Part shown: in pieces, positions 7,954 to 17,186 of the stretch
How the letters are laid out: every line of letters starts with the position of its first letter
Position numbering within the stretch: the first letter of the stretch is position 1
Assembly (NCBI GenBank): GCA_018819515.1
Contig: JAHJPX010000005.1
Span: forward strand, 1 to 64,000
Direction: 5' to 3'
Length of the DNA: 64,000 nucleotides
DNA from: Gammaproteobacteria bacterium
Lineage (GTDB): Bacteria; Pseudomonadota; Gammaproteobacteria; Burkholderiales; Rhodocyclaceae
Made by a program: the position numbers and the translations under genes
Notes under the pieces: generated by a model
What the model was told of the DNA's origin: nothing
Database searches by the model: none
Seen by the model: the letters and a program-made list of their open reading frames with translations, nothing else

Positions 7954-8865
7954 TCAGTCAAGAGATATGGATCGTTCGCCGAGTGCATTAAACGTGTCGG
8001 TCGTCAGCGGTCGGCCGTTCAGTTCGGCCGCTAGTACACGCAAGGCCTTGCCGTCGCCACAGCGGACGTAGATGGCATCGCCCACCGCAAACAGGCCGCT
8101 ACCAGCCGGAGCGTCGTTGGTGCGTATTGTACGCAAGACCCGCAAGTGCCCGGCGCGGGTGTCGCAGAAGGCGCCGGGGTAGGGCGGCGCGACGGCACGC
8201 ACAAGGTTGTGGACTTCCCGCGCCGGCTTCGTCCAGTCGATGCGGCCGTCTTCAGGCTTGCGGCCGCCGAAGTAGCTGCCGGCCTTGAGGTCCATCGGCA
8301 GATGCGGCGCGTCGCCAAAAGTCAGCCGTGGCAACACGCCGACGAGGCACATCTCGGCGGCCACCACGACCTTGGCAAAGACTTCGCCGGCGGTATCGTC
8401 GGGCAGGATGGGCACCGCCTGCTGCGCCACGATGCGGCCGGCATCGGGCTTTTCGACCATCTCGTGCAGCGTGGCGCCGGTTTCGGTCTCGCCGTGCAAC
8501 ACCGCCCAGTTGATCGGCACCCGGCCGCGATATTTCGGCAGCAGGGAACCGTGCATGTTGTAGGCACCGTGCGTAGCGGTGGCGAGCAGCGCCGGCTTCA
8601 GCATCTGGCGGTAGTAGAACGAGAACAGGAAGTCGGGGCGGATCGCATCGAGTTGCGCCAGCAGTCCGGGCGTGTTGGCGTCGTCGGGCGTGACAACCGG
8701 AATCCCGTATTCCGCGGCGGTCCGCGCAACGCTGTCGAACCAGATGTTCTCGTTCGGGTTGTCTTCGTGCGTGACCACCAGCGCGACCTCGATGCTCTGC
8801 GCCAGCAGCGTCTTCAGGCAGCGCACGCCGACGTTGTGGTAAGCGAAGACGACGGCGCGGGTCAC
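7954..8865 (-). CDS. arnA: UDP-L-Ara4N formyltransferase (stand-alone ArnA N-terminal domain)
   Basis: I took the GTG at 8865 (V-T-R-A-V-V-F-A-Y-H) as start, 5 bp after the arnC stop; 303 residues. Formyltransferase motifs are visible: YNMHGSLLPKYRGRVPINW (Asn and His of the active site) and E-K-P-D-A-G-R-I-V-A-Q (catalytic Asp). It uses N10-formyl-THF to make UDP-Ara4FN. Residues 176-183 (G-V-L-P-R-L-T-F) are encoded by element copy 5, in a surface region whose length matches E. coli ArnA by eye. Confidence 0.9.
   Translation of the reverse strand: MTRAVVFAYHNVGVRCLKTLLAQSIEVALVVTHEDNPNENIWFDSVARTAAEYGIPVVTPDDANTPGLLAQLDAIRPDFLFSFYYRQMLKPALLATATHGAYNMHGSLLPKYRGRVPINWAVLHGETETGATLHEMVEKPDAGRIVAQQAVPILPDDTAGEVFAKVVVAAEMCLVGVLPRLTFGDAPHLPMDLKAGSYFGGRKPEDGRIDWTKPAREVHNLVRAVAPPYPGAFCDTRAGHLRVLRTIRTNDAPAGSGLFAVGDAIYVRCGDGKALRVLAAELNGRPLTTDTFNALGERSISLD
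8317..8340 (+). repeat. Dispersed 24-bp element, copy 5 (inside arnA formyltransferase, antisense)
   Basis: Differs from the consensus only at base 17 (A), giving a GCAA loop in the predicted hairpin. Read on the gene strand it encodes G-V-L-P-R-L-T-F at residues 176-183. Confidence 0.92.
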
Positions 8866-8870
8866 GCTTT

Positions 8871-9872
8871 CTATTGCCCCTGGCGGACGGCCTCGGCCGC
8901 CTTGATGTTCGTTTCGATGCTGCCGGCTGGCGCCGAATTTTCGTTTTCCAATATTGCACCGACGACGTAGCGCGGCCGATGGCGCACCTGCTGATAGATA
9001 CGACCGACGTACTCGCCGAGCATGCCGACGCCGAACAGCGTCAGGCCGATCAGGAAGAAGGCAATGCCGAACAGGGTGAACAGGCCCTCGGCTTCCGGGC
9101 CGACGATCAGGCGGCGGAGCAGCAGGAAAACGACGAAGAAGGCCGAGAGCAGCGAAATGATGATGCCGGTCATCGAAAAGACCTGCAACGGCACGATCGA
9201 GAAGTTCGTCATCAGGTCGAAGTTGAGCCGGATCAGGCTGTAGATCGAATACTTTGAATCGCCGGCGTGGCGCTCCTCGTGTGCGACTTCGATCTCGGTC
9301 GGGTTCTGCGCCAACGTGTAGGCGAGCGCCGGGATGAACGTATTGACCTCCTCGCAACTATTGATTGCGTCGATCACCGGGCGCGAGTAGGCGCGCAGCA
9401 TGCAGCCCTGGTCGGTCATCTTGACGTGGGTGATGTGCTCACGCACGTAGTTCATGACCCTGGAACCCCAGCGGCGGAAAGCCGTGTCGTGACGGTCCGT
9501 GCGGATCGAGCCGACGCAGTCGTAGCCCTCGCGCATTTTCGCGACCAGCTTGCCGATCTCCTCGGGCGGATTTTGCAGGTCGGCGTCGAGCGTGACGACG
9601 ATCTGCCCGCGGCATTTCTCGAAGCCGGCCATGATCGCCATGTGCTGTCCGGCGTTGGCGGCGAGGAGGATCACGCGCGTCACGTCCGGGCGCTGCTCCC
9701 ACTGCTGGCGCAGGATCGCCGCCGAACGGTCGCGGCTGCCATCGTTGATGAAGATGACCTCGTAGCTTGTGCCCAGCGCGTCGAGTGCCGGGTAGAGTCG
9801 GTCGTAAAGGGCCTGCAGGCCGGATTCCTCGTTGTAGACGGGGATGATGACGGAGACTTCGGGTGCTTTCAT
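8871..9872 (-). CDS. arnC: Undecaprenyl-phosphate 4-deoxy-4-formamido-L-arabinose transferase
   Basis: ATG at 9872 overlaps the arnB TGA (ATGA) and has AGGAA just upstream, so I prefer it to the longer reading from 9905; 333 residues. A GT2 domain begins V-S-V-I-I-P-V-Y-N-E, with N-D-G-S-R-D, T-L-D-A-D-L-Q-N-P-P and M-T-D-Q-G-C-M-L. Two membrane helices follow (about 235-255 and 270-290) and then L-G-E-Y-V-G-R-I-Y. It loads Ara4FN on undecaprenyl phosphate at the inner membrane. Confidence 0.92.
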   Translation of the reverse strand: MKAPEVSVIIPVYNEESGLQALYDRLYPALDALGTSYEVIFINDGSRDRSAAILRQQWEQRPDVTRVILLAANAGQHMAIMAGFEKCRGQIVVTLDADLQNPPEEIGKLVAKMREGYDCVGSIRTDRHDTAFRRWGSRVMNYVREHITHVKMTDQGCMLRAYSRPVIDAINSCEEVNTFIPALAYTLAQNPTEIEVAHEERHAGDSKYSIYSLIRLNFDLMTNFSIVPLQVFSMTGIIISLLSAFFVVFLLLRRLIVGPEAEGLFTLFGIAFFLIGLTLFGVGMLGEYVGRIYQQVRHRPRYVVGAILENENSAPAGSIETNIKAAEAVRQGQ

Positions 9873-10984
9873 GATTTCCTGAGCGTTTCGGCAAGTGCCG
9901 AGCATACCCGATCGACATCGCCGTTGGCCATCGCCGGAAACAGCGGCAGGGTGACGATGCGGCGGCCAATGTCCTCGGCGACGGGGAAATCGCCTTCCTT
10001 GAAGCCGAACTGGCGGTAGAGGCTGAAGAGATGCAGCGCCGGGTAGTGCACGCCGACGCCGATGCCGCGTTCTTTCATGGCGGCGATGAAGGCGCCGCGG
10101 TCGGTTCCCGGTGGGAGCAGCGGCTGGAACATGTGCCAGTTGGAGTTCTCGAAATCGGCGGGCGGCAGTTCGAGGCCGAGCCTGGGGTCGATGCGTTCAA
10201 AGTAGAGATGAGCAAGATGACGGCGGCGTTCGGTGAAGTCGGCCAGGTGCTTCAACTGGCCGAGGCCGATGGCGGCGGCGATGTCGGTGAGGTTGAACTT
10301 GCCGCCGAGTACGTCGACATCCATGCCCCCATCGGGGAAGCGCTGCACGCCTTGCAGGCGCAGGCGCTCGCAAAGCTCCGGATCGATGTCGTCGGGCAGC
10401 ACCAGCGCGCCGCCCTCGGAGGTGGTGATGTTCTTGTTGGCGTGGAAGCTGAAGGAGACGAAGTCGCCCGTCGAGCCGATGGCCTTGCCATGCGATGAGG
10501 CGCCCAGCGACTGCGCGGCGTCTTCGACAACCCGCACATTGCGGGACTTGGCGATCTCGTAGAGCCGCTGGCGGTCGACTGGGAGGCCGGCGAGGTCGAC
10601 CGGGATGATGGCCTTGGTAGTCGGCTTGATGGCGGCGTCGAGTTTTTCGAGGTCGATGTTGCGCGTCGCCGGGGCGACGTCTACAAACGTCGGGGTAGCG
10701 CCGACTTCAAGCATCACGTTGGCGGTGGCGACCCAGGTCAGGGGCGTCGTTATCGGCGTGTCGCCACGGCTGACTTTTGCCAGGCGCAGCGCGACCTCCA
10801 GCGTGGCCGTGCCCGAGTTGAAGACGCGCACGGTGCGACCACCGCAGTACTCGGACAATGCCGCCTCGAAGGCCTGCACCTTGGGGCCGCTGGTGATCCA
10901 GCCGGAACGAAGTACGTCGGCGACATCGGCGATGGTTTCCTCGTCGATGCTGGGCCGGGTGAAGGGCAGGAAAGGTGTCTTCAC
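9869..10984 (-). CDS. arnB: UDP-4-amino-4-deoxy-L-arabinose aminotransferase
   Basis: The 371-residue DegT/DnrJ/EryC1 PLP enzyme shows I-T-S-G-P-K-V-Q-A-F-E, T-T-P-L-T-W-V-A-T-A-N, V-E-D-A-A-Q-S-L-G-A and S-F-H-A-N-K-N-I-T-T-S-E-G-G (Schiff-base Lys). It transaminates UDP-4-keto-arabinose with glutamate. The GTG start overlaps the previous stop (GTGA). Residues 70-77 (K-V-S-R-G-D-T-P) come from element copy 6 and stand where other family members have a loop such as G-I-G-P-G-D-E-V of the same length. Confidence 0.92.
   Translation of the reverse strand: MKTPFLPFTRPSIDEETIADVADVLRSGWITSGPKVQAFEAALSEYCGGRTVRVFNSGTATLEVALRLAKVSRGDTPITTPLTWVATANVMLEVGATPTFVDVAPATRNIDLEKLDAAIKPTTKAIIPVDLAGLPVDRQRLYEIAKSRNVRVVEDAAQSLGASSHGKAIGSTGDFVSFSFHANKNITTSEGGALVLPDDIDPELCERLRLQGVQRFPDGGMDVDVLGGKFNLTDIAAAIGLGQLKHLADFTERRRHLAHLYFERIDPRLGLELPPADFENSNWHMFQPLLPPGTDRGAFIAAMKERGIGVGVHYPALHLFSLYRQFGFKEGDFPVAEDIGRRIVTLPLFPAMANGDVDRVCSALAETLRKS
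10755..10778 (-). repeat. Dispersed 24-bp element, copy 6 (inside arnB, sense, exact consensus)
   Basis: Exact consensus. It encodes K-V-S-R-G-D-T-P (residues 70-77 of ArnB). Confidence 0.93.
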
Positions 10985-11352
10985 GAGCGGGCCACCAGCC
11001 AGACGCCGACGACGATGAAGCCGATGCCGAGCAGCTTCTGTCCTGCCAGCGGTTCGTTGAAAAGATAGAACGCGGCGATGGCATTGACGATGTAGCCGAT
11101 CGACAGCATCGGATAGGCGACGGAGACCGGCACGCGCGACAACGCCATGATCCAGACGACGACGCTGACGACGTAGCAGGCCAGCCCGCCGAGGATGTGC
11201 GGCTCGAAGGCGAGCTTCATGCCGACGGGCAGGACATTGTCGAGGTGGAACTCGAAGTGGCCGACCGCCGTGGTGCCGGCCTTGAGCAGCAACTGGGCGG
11301 CGGCGTTGAGCAGGACGCCGATGAGGACAAGGACAAAGCTGACGGCGGTCAC
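10981..11352 (-). CDS. arnE: Small EamA/SMR-type flippase subunit of the arn operon (ArnE-like)
   Basis: The GTG at 11352 overlaps the arnT stop (GTGA); this gives 123 residues, the size of ArnE/ArnF. Four hydrophobic helices are visible, with L-N-A-A-A-Q-L-L-L-K-A-G in helix 1 and S-V-A-Y-P-M-L-S-I-G-Y in helix 3, typical of this family. It should move Ara4N-P-undecaprenol across the inner membrane. E. coli uses an ArnE/ArnF pair; only one gene is here, so it may act as a homodimer. Confidence 0.85.
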   Translation of the reverse strand: MTAVSFVLVLIGVLLNAAAQLLLKAGTTAVGHFEFHLDNVLPVGMKLAFEPHILGGLACYVVSVVVWIMALSRVPVSVAYPMLSIGYIVNAIAAFYLFNEPLAGQKLLGIGFIVVGVWLVARS

Positions 11353-12980
11353 GGCTGGGGCTTCCTCACAATGACGCGATGGGGGTCGCGGGCGATCTCG
11401 GTCATCGGTAACTCCGACTGACGAAGTTCGTTGTACACACCTTGATTCATGATCGCAAAAGCATCGCGGTCGGCCATCCAGCGCTGGATAAACGCTTCCT
11501 GTGTCGGTATCCATTTATCCGGTTCATGTTCGATCCCGAACGCGAATTCATCCTGGTACGACACCAGCGTCACGGTGCGGTCAAGGTAGAACGGCAGCGT
11601 CTGCTCGTACATGCGTACGCTGTAGAAGGGCACCCGGGCAGTCAGCAGGGGCTTGACCTGGGAGGCGACGTAGTGGCTCGACATCGTGCGATTGAAGGTG
11701 TCGTGGCCGAGCAGGACGCCAAAGCCGGCCAGCAGTGACGCCGCCGCAAGCGTCATTACGGCGGCGGTCTTGCGCTCGCGCCAGGCCAGGAGAATCGAGA
11801 CCAGCGTGCCGCCAAGCCACACGGCGGCGGCGGCCGTCAACCAGTGGCCATAGCGCGTCATGACATCGGCCGGTGTGACGGCGTCCGCCCGGTTGGCGAT
11901 GCGCGGAACGAGGATCAGGCAGAGCAGGGCGAGCGCGGCCAGCGACGACATGTGCGCCAGCAGGGCCCGGCGGGAAACCCGGTTCAGGAAGTCGCCCAGC
12001 AACAGCGCCAGTGCCGGGAACAGCGGCAGGATGTAGGACGGCAGTTTCGAGTGCGAGATGCTGAAAAAGGCGAACACCACGACGCTCCATAGCAGCAGGA
12101 AACGTCGCGCCTGGAATTCGGGCATCGCCCGCCGGGGCCATGCCTGCGCGAGGCCCTGCAAGGCCATGGCCGTCCAGGGCAGCGCGCCGAGCAGCAGGAT
12201 CGGGACGAAGAACCAGGCGGGCTCGTCGCGGCGATGCACGGTCGTCAGAAAGCGTTCGAAATGTTCGTGAATGAAGAAGAAGCGCGGGAACTCGGGATTC
12301 GCCATCGACACGGCGACGAACCAAGGGGCGGCGATCAGCAGGAACAGCGGCACCCCGCGCAGAAACTCGAAGCGGCGCCAGGGCGACCAGTCGCGGCCCA
12401 GCAGGGAGTAAAGGACGAGGGTTCCGCCGGTAAGGACGAGAGCGACGATGCCTTTGGAAAGCACGGCCAGCGCCAGTCCGGTCCAGGCCGCCAGCATCCA
12501 GCGCCGGCTGCCTTCCTGCGCCAGCAGGAAACCGAACACCGCGACTTCGAGGAAGAAGGCCAGTCCCATGTCCAGCGTGTTGAAGTGGGCCATGGCGAGA
12601 TAGAGCAGCATGCTGGCCAGTGTCGCCCCGGCAAGGACGCCTGCCGCGGGGCCGAACAGCCGGCGACCGGTGAACCAGGCCAGCAGGATGCCGAGGAAGC
12701 CGGTGAGCGCCGGCCAGAGTCGGGCTGTCCATTCGTTGGCGCCGAAGGCGTCGTAGGCCGCAGCCGTCGCCCAGTACTGCAACGGTGGTTTCTCGAAGTA
12801 CTTGATTCCGTTGAGGCGCGGCGTGATCCAGTTTCCGCTCAAGGACATCTCGCGTGCGATTTCCGCGTAGCGGCCCTCGTCCGGCTTGACCAGCTTGCGG
12901 AAATCCAGCGTGCCGAACCAGATCATCGCCAGTGCGAACAGCGCAACCAGCACGGCCCCGCTCCTGCCCCGGATGCTCAT
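11349..12980 (-). CDS. arnT: Lipid A L-Ara4N glycosyltransferase (GT83)
   Basis: The 543-residue inner-membrane protein has about 12 hydrophobic segments and the PMT/ArnT signature K-P-D-E-G-R-Y-A-E-I-A-R-E-M, followed by W-I-T-P-R-L-N-G-I-K-Y-F-E-K-P-P-L-Q-Y-W and later F-F-S-I-S-H-S-K-L-P-S-Y-I-L-P. It transfers Ara4N from the polyprenyl carrier to lipid A phosphate on the periplasmic side, giving polymyxin resistance. It is the first gene of the operon; all seven arn cistrons are overlapped or within 6 bp. A PmrA-type box was not recognised upstream. Confidence 0.9.
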   Translation of the reverse strand: MSIRGRSGAVLVALFALAMIWFGTLDFRKLVKPDEGRYAEIAREMSLSGNWITPRLNGIKYFEKPPLQYWATAAAYDAFGANEWTARLWPALTGFLGILLAWFTGRRLFGPAAGVLAGATLASMLLYLAMAHFNTLDMGLAFFLEVAVFGFLLAQEGSRRWMLAAWTGLALAVLSKGIVALVLTGGTLVLYSLLGRDWSPWRRFEFLRGVPLFLLIAAPWFVAVSMANPEFPRFFFIHEHFERFLTTVHRRDEPAWFFVPILLLGALPWTAMALQGLAQAWPRRAMPEFQARRFLLLWSVVVFAFFSISHSKLPSYILPLFPALALLLGDFLNRVSRRALLAHMSSLAALALLCLILVPRIANRADAVTPADVMTRYGHWLTAAAAVWLGGTLVSILLAWRERKTAAVMTLAAASLLAGFGVLLGHDTFNRTMSSHYVASQVKPLLTARVPFYSVRMYEQTLPFYLDRTVTLVSYQDEFAFGIEHEPDKWIPTQEAFIQRWMADRDAFAIMNQGVYNELRQSELPMTEIARDPHRVIVRKPQP

Positions 12981-13065
12981 CGGGCGACTCGCATCACTGG
13001 CAGGGGCAGGCAGGCATTTCGCATCGATTTTTCCAGGCAGGGACGGAAGGTAACTACCGTCTCAA

Positions 13066-13094
13066 TTGCGGCATTGCAAGGGCTTCTGTAGGAT
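13066..13094 (+). promoter_or_regulatory. Candidate sigma70 promoter for alaA-hom-thrC
   Basis: TTGCGG and TAGGAT are separated by 17 bp and lie about 60 bp before the alaA ATG, in the 171-bp divergent gap with arnT. It matches the consensus only moderately. Confidence 0.4.
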
Positions 13095-13151
13095 TATACC
13101 TTTTACACATTACGGCCATCATTACCCGGATGCGCCACGATCGGAAACCCC

Positions 13152-14378
13152 ATGCAACCTGTCTCGAAGTCCGCCAAACTGGCCAACGTCTGCTACGACA
13201 TCCGGGGCCCGGTGCTCGAGCGCTCTCGCCAGATGGAGGAAGAGGGCCACAAGATCATCAAGCTGAACATCGGCAACCTCGCCTCGTTCGGCTTCGATGC
13301 GCCCGAGGAAATCCAGCAGGACATGATCCGCAACCTGCCGGAGTCGGCGGGCTATGTGGATTCCCGGGGCATCTTCTCCGCCCGCAAGGCGGTGATGCAC
13401 TACACCCAGGAAAAGCACATCAAGGGCGTCGAGCTCGACGACATCTACCTCGGCAACGGCGTTTCCGAGTTGATCGTCATGGCCATGAACGCGTTGCTGA
13501 ACAACGGCGACGAGGTGCTGGTGCCTGCGCCCGATTACCCGCTGTGGACGGCGGCGATCAGCCTGTCCGGCGGCACACCGAGGCACTACTTGTGCGACGA
13601 GGCGAGCGAGTGGCAGCCCGACTTCGATGACATCGAGCGCAAGATCACGCCGAAAACGCGCGCCATCGTCATCATCAACCCGAACAACCCGACGGGGGCG
13701 CTCTATCCGCCGGAAGTGCTGCTGAAGGTGATCGCGCTGGCGCGCAAGCACGGCCTGATCATCTATGCCGACGAGGTCTACGACAAGGTGCTCTACGACG
13801 GGGCGACCCATACGTCGATCGCTTCACTCGCCGACGACGTGCTGATCGTTACCTTCAACGGACTGTCCAAGAACTACCGCTGCTGCGGCTACCGGGCCGG
13901 CTGGATGGTGGTGTCCGGCGACAAGCGGCTGGCGTCAGATTACATCGAAGGGCTGACCATGCTGGCCTCGATGCGCCTGTGCGCCAACGTGCCGGGCCAG
14001 TACGCAATACAGACGGCTTTGGGCGGCTACCAGAGCATCAACGACCTGGTCGCCGAGGGCGGCCGCATGCGCCGACAGCGCGATCTCGCCTACGAACTGA
14101 TCACGGCCATTCCCGGCGTGACCTGCGTCAAGCCGAAGGCAGCGCTGTACATGTTTCCGCGCCTCGATCCGGCGATGTATCCGATCGAGGACGACCGCCA
14201 GTTCATTCTCGAACTGCTGGAGGAAGAGCGGGTGCTGCTGGTGCAGGGCACCGGCTTCAACTGGCCGGCCACGGACCATTTTCGTCTGGTCTTCCTGCCG
14301 CACGAAGAGGATCTGCGCGAGGCCGTCGGCCGCATCGCCCGCTTCCTCGAACACTACAGAAAACGTCACGGCAACTGA
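13152..14378 (+). CDS. alaA: Alanine (glutamate-pyruvate) aminotransferase
   Basis: The 408-residue class I PLP aminotransferase follows E. coli AlaA along its length: K-L-A-N-V-C-Y-D-I-R-G-P-V-L, K-L-N-I-G-N, D-I-Y-L-G-N-G-V-S-E-L-I, P-D-Y-P-L-W-T-A-A, I-I-N-P-N-N-P-T-G-A, Y-A-D-E-V-Y-D-K and F-N-G-L-S-K-N-Y-R (PLP Lys). It makes alanine from pyruvate and glutamate. It lies 13 bp before hom and is probably co-transcribed with the threonine genes. Confidence 0.92.
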   Translation: MQPVSKSAKLANVCYDIRGPVLERSRQMEEEGHKIIKLNIGNLASFGFDAPEEIQQDMIRNLPESAGYVDSRGIFSARKAVMHYTQEKHIKGVELDDIYLGNGVSELIVMAMNALLNNGDEVLVPAPDYPLWTAAISLSGGTPRHYLCDEASEWQPDFDDIERKITPKTRAIVIINPNNPTGALYPPEVLLKVIALARKHGLIIYADEVYDKVLYDGATHTSIASLADDVLIVTFNGLSKNYRCCGYRAGWMVVSGDKRLASDYIEGLTMLASMRLCANVPGQYAIQTALGGYQSINDLVAEGGRMRRQRDLAYELITAIPGVTCVKPKAALYMFPRLDPAMYPIEDDRQFILELLEEERVLLVQGTGFNWPATDHFRLVFLPHEEDLREAVGRIARFLEHYRKRHGN

Positions 14379-14391
14379 AGAGAACCCATAA

Positions 14392-15702
14392 ATGAAACCC
14401 ATCAACGTAGGCCTGCTTGGCATCGGCACCGTTGGCGGAGGCACCTGGGCGGTGCTGACGCGCAACCAGCAGGAAATCACCCGTCGCGCCGGGCGGCCGA
14501 TCCACATCAGCGTCGTCGCCGACAAGAATCTCGCGCTGGCCCGCAACGTCACGGGCGGCGCCTGCAGGGTGACCGATGATGCCTTTTCGGTGGTGGCCGA
14601 TCCCGATGTGGATATCGTCGTCGAACTGATCGGCGGTTGCGGCGTGGCCAAGGAACTGGTGCTGAAAGCCATCGAGAATGGCAAGCACGTGGTCACCGCC
14701 AACAAGGCGCTGCTGGCCGTGCACGGCAACGAGATATTCGCCGCCGCCCAGAAGAAGGGCGTCATGGTGGCCTTCGAGGCCGCAGTGGCCGGTGGCATTC
14801 CGATCATCAAGGCGCTGCGCGAGGGACTCACCGCCAACCGCATCGCCTGGATCGCCGGCATCATCAACGGCACCACCAATTTCATCCTTTCCGAAATGCG
14901 CGACAAGGGGCTGCCTTTCGATGTTGTGCTTCAGGAGGCGCAGCGACTCGGCTACGCCGAGGCCGACCCGACCTTCGACGTCGAGGGCGTCGACGCCGCG
15001 CACAAGCTGACCATCATGTCGGCCATTGCCTTCGGCATTCCGATGCAATTCGAAAAGGCGCACATCGAGGGCATCAGCAAGCTGGAGGCCGAGGACATCA
15101 AGTACGCCGAACAGCTTGGCTACCGCATCAAATTGCTCGGCATCACGCGCCGGGCGGAGCACGGCATCGAACTGCGCGTACATCCGACGCTGATTCCGGC
15201 CAAGCGCCTGCTCGCCAACGTCGAGGGCGCGATGAACGCCGTGCTGGTCAAGGGCGATGCCGTCGGCTCGACGCTCTACTACGGCAAAGGCGCCGGCGCC
15301 GAGCCTACCGCCAGCGCCGTGATCGCCGACCTGGTCGACGTAACGCGCATGCATACGGCCGATCCCGAGAACCGTGTGCCGCATCTGGCCTTCCGGCCGG
15401 ATGCCGTGGCCGACATCCCGGTGCTGCCGATGGCCGAGGTGCAGACGAGCTACTACCTGCGTCTGCGTGTCATGGACAAGCCCGGCGTGCTGGCGGATAT
15501 CACGCGCATACTGGCCGATCAGCAGATATCCATCGACGCGGTGTTCCAGCGTGAGCCGGAAGAGGGCGAAGGCGAAACCGACCTCATCATGCTGACCCAT
15601 GTTTGCCGCGAAAAGTCGGCCGACGCCGCCATCGCCAGGATCGAGTCGCTGGCGGCCGTGAAGCGCAGGGTGATCCGGCTGCGTCTCGAGGAACTGGGCT
15701 GA
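14392..15702 (+). CDS. hom: Homoserine dehydrogenase
   Basis: The 436-residue enzyme starts I-N-V-G-L-L-G-I-G-T-V-G-G-G (NADP-binding), has V-T-A-N-K-A-L-L-A-V, A-A-V-A-G-G-I-P-I-I-K and I-N-G-T-T-N-F-I-L-S, then Y-A-E-A-D-P-T-F-D-V-E-G-V-D-A-A-H-K-L. A C-terminal ACT domain starts near 350 (Y-Y-L-R-L-R-V-M-D-K-P-G-V-L), so feedback inhibition by threonine is expected. It is the stand-alone form without an aspartokinase domain. Its stop overlaps the thrC start (TGATG). Confidence 0.95.
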   Translation: MKPINVGLLGIGTVGGGTWAVLTRNQQEITRRAGRPIHISVVADKNLALARNVTGGACRVTDDAFSVVADPDVDIVVELIGGCGVAKELVLKAIENGKHVVTANKALLAVHGNEIFAAAQKKGVMVAFEAAVAGGIPIIKALREGLTANRIAWIAGIINGTTNFILSEMRDKGLPFDVVLQEAQRLGYAEADPTFDVEGVDAAHKLTIMSAIAFGIPMQFEKAHIEGISKLEAEDIKYAEQLGYRIKLLGITRRAEHGIELRVHPTLIPAKRLLANVEGAMNAVLVKGDAVGSTLYYGKGAGAEPTASAVIADLVDVTRMHTADPENRVPHLAFRPDAVADIPVLPMAEVQTSYYLRLRVMDKPGVLADITRILADQQISIDAVFQREPEEGEGETDLIMLTHVCREKSADAAIARIESLAAVKRRVIRLRLEELG

Positions 15703-17132
15703 TGCGCTACGTTTCGACGCGCGGCAATTCCGATCTTCCGGAATTCTGCGACATCCTGCTCGGCGGGCTGGCGCCCGACGGCGGCCTGTATCTGCCCGAG
15801 TCGTATCCACAGGTGAGCGCGACTGAACTCGCCGAGTGGCGCGAGCTTCCCTACGCGGCGCTCGCACTGCGCATTCTCCAGAAGTTCATTACCGACATTC
15901 CGGCCTGCGATCTCAAGTCGATCGCGGACCGCACCTACACGGCGCGGACCTATCGCCATTGCCGCCCGGGGCGGGACGCCGACGACATCACGCCGCTGAC
16001 CACGCTGGAGCCCGGCTTCCATCTTCTCGAACTGTCCAATGGCCCGACGCTGGCCTTCAAGGACATGGCGATGCAGTTGCTCGGCAACCTGTTCGAGTAC
16101 GTGCTGGACAAGCGTGGTGAGGAAATCAACATCCTCGGCGCCACCTCGGGCGATACGGGTTCGGCGGCGGAATACGCGATGCGCGGCAAGCACGGCGTGC
16201 GCGTGTTCATGCTCTCGCCAGAAGGCAAGATGAGCGCCTTCCAGCGCGCGCAGATGTATTCGTTGCCGGACGAGAACATCCACAACATCGCGATCCGCGG
16301 CATGTTCGATGACTGCCAGGACATCGTCAAAGCGGTGTCGAACGACGCCGCTTTCAAGGCGCAGTACAAGATCGGCGCGGTGAACTCGATCAACTGGGCG
16401 CGCGTCGCGGCGCAGGTGATCTACTACTTCAAGGGCTGGTTCGAGGCCACAACGAACAACGACGAGCAGGTTTCGTTTTGCGTTCCGTCGGGCAACTTCG
16501 GCAACATCTGCGCCGGGCACATCGCGCGCATGATGGGTCTGCCGATCCATTGTTTGGTGCTGGCAACCAACGAGAACGACGTGCTCGACGAATTCTTTCG
16601 CACTGGCGTTTATCGGCCGCGCCGGACGGCCGAGACCTACGTCACTTCGAGTCCGTCGATGGACATTTCCAAGGCATCGAACTTCGAGCGTTTCATCTTC
16701 GACTTGGTCGGTCGCGATCCAGCCGTTGTGCGCGAACTGTGGGCCAAGGTCGACGCGGGCGGTAGCTTCGATCTGAATGGCACGCCGTTCATGGCGCGCC
16801 TGCAGGACTTCGGCTTCGTCTCCGGCAGCAGCACCCATGCCGACCGGCTGGCGACCATCCGCGACATCTGGCAGTGTTACGACACGATGATCGATACCCA
16901 CACTGCGGACGCAGTCAAGGTGGCGCGGGAACATATCGAGTCCGGTGTGCCGATGGTGGTGCTGGAAACGGCTCAGCCGGTGAAGTTCTCGGAAACGATC
17001 GTGGAAGCGCTGGGCCGCCAGCCGTTGCGGCCGTCCGATTTCGTGGGCCTTGAAGACCTGCCGCAGCGCGTCGAAGTCATGGATGCCGACGCCGACGTGG
17101 TGAAGGCGAGCATTGTCAAAATTTGTGTCTGA
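15702..17132 (+). CDS. thrC: Threonine synthase
   Basis: ATG at 15702 overlaps the hom stop by one base; 476 residues of the long (E. coli/yeast-like) type. Features are M-R-Y-V-S-T-R-G, L-A-P-D-G-G-L-Y-L-P, N-G-P-T-L-A-F-K-D-M-A-M-Q (PLP Lys), G-A-T-S-G-D-T-G-S-A-A and F-C-V-P-S-G-N-F-G-N. It converts O-phosphohomoserine to threonine. With hom it forms the threonine branch; no homoserine kinase is in this window. Confidence 0.95.
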   Translation: MRYVSTRGNSDLPEFCDILLGGLAPDGGLYLPESYPQVSATELAEWRELPYAALALRILQKFITDIPACDLKSIADRTYTARTYRHCRPGRDADDITPLTTLEPGFHLLELSNGPTLAFKDMAMQLLGNLFEYVLDKRGEEINILGATSGDTGSAAEYAMRGKHGVRVFMLSPEGKMSAFQRAQMYSLPDENIHNIAIRGMFDDCQDIVKAVSNDAAFKAQYKIGAVNSINWARVAAQVIYYFKGWFEATTNNDEQVSFCVPSGNFGNICAGHIARMMGLPIHCLVLATNENDVLDEFFRTGVYRPRRTAETYVTSSPSMDISKASNFERFIFDLVGRDPAVVRELWAKVDAGGSFDLNGTPFMARLQDFGFVSGSSTHADRLATIRDIWQCYDTMIDTHTADAVKVAREHIESGVPMVVLETAQPVKFSETIVEALGRQPLRPSDFVGLEDLPQRVEVMDADADVVKASIVKICV

Positions 17133-17186
17133 AGGTTTTGCGGGGTGCAAATCCCCGCGCGGGCATGGCGCCCGTCGGGTCTGCGG

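Noticed and set aside
6196..8034. Long open frame on the plus strand opposite arnD and arnA
   Set aside because: It is the mirror of GC-rich codons of two clear enzymes and has no recognisable domain; the same holds for 22678-24429 opposite rnfC and 14257-17150 opposite hom and thrC.
15610..15629. Possible twelfth copy of the 24-bp element in hom (AAAAGTCGGCCG)
   Set aside because: Only the first half resembles the element; the second half is unrelated, so this is probably chance.
17140..17158. GCGGGG-loop-CCCCGC hairpin after thrC as a Rho-independent terminator
   Set aside because: No T-run follows on either strand; it may slow transcription but the evidence is too weak to call.
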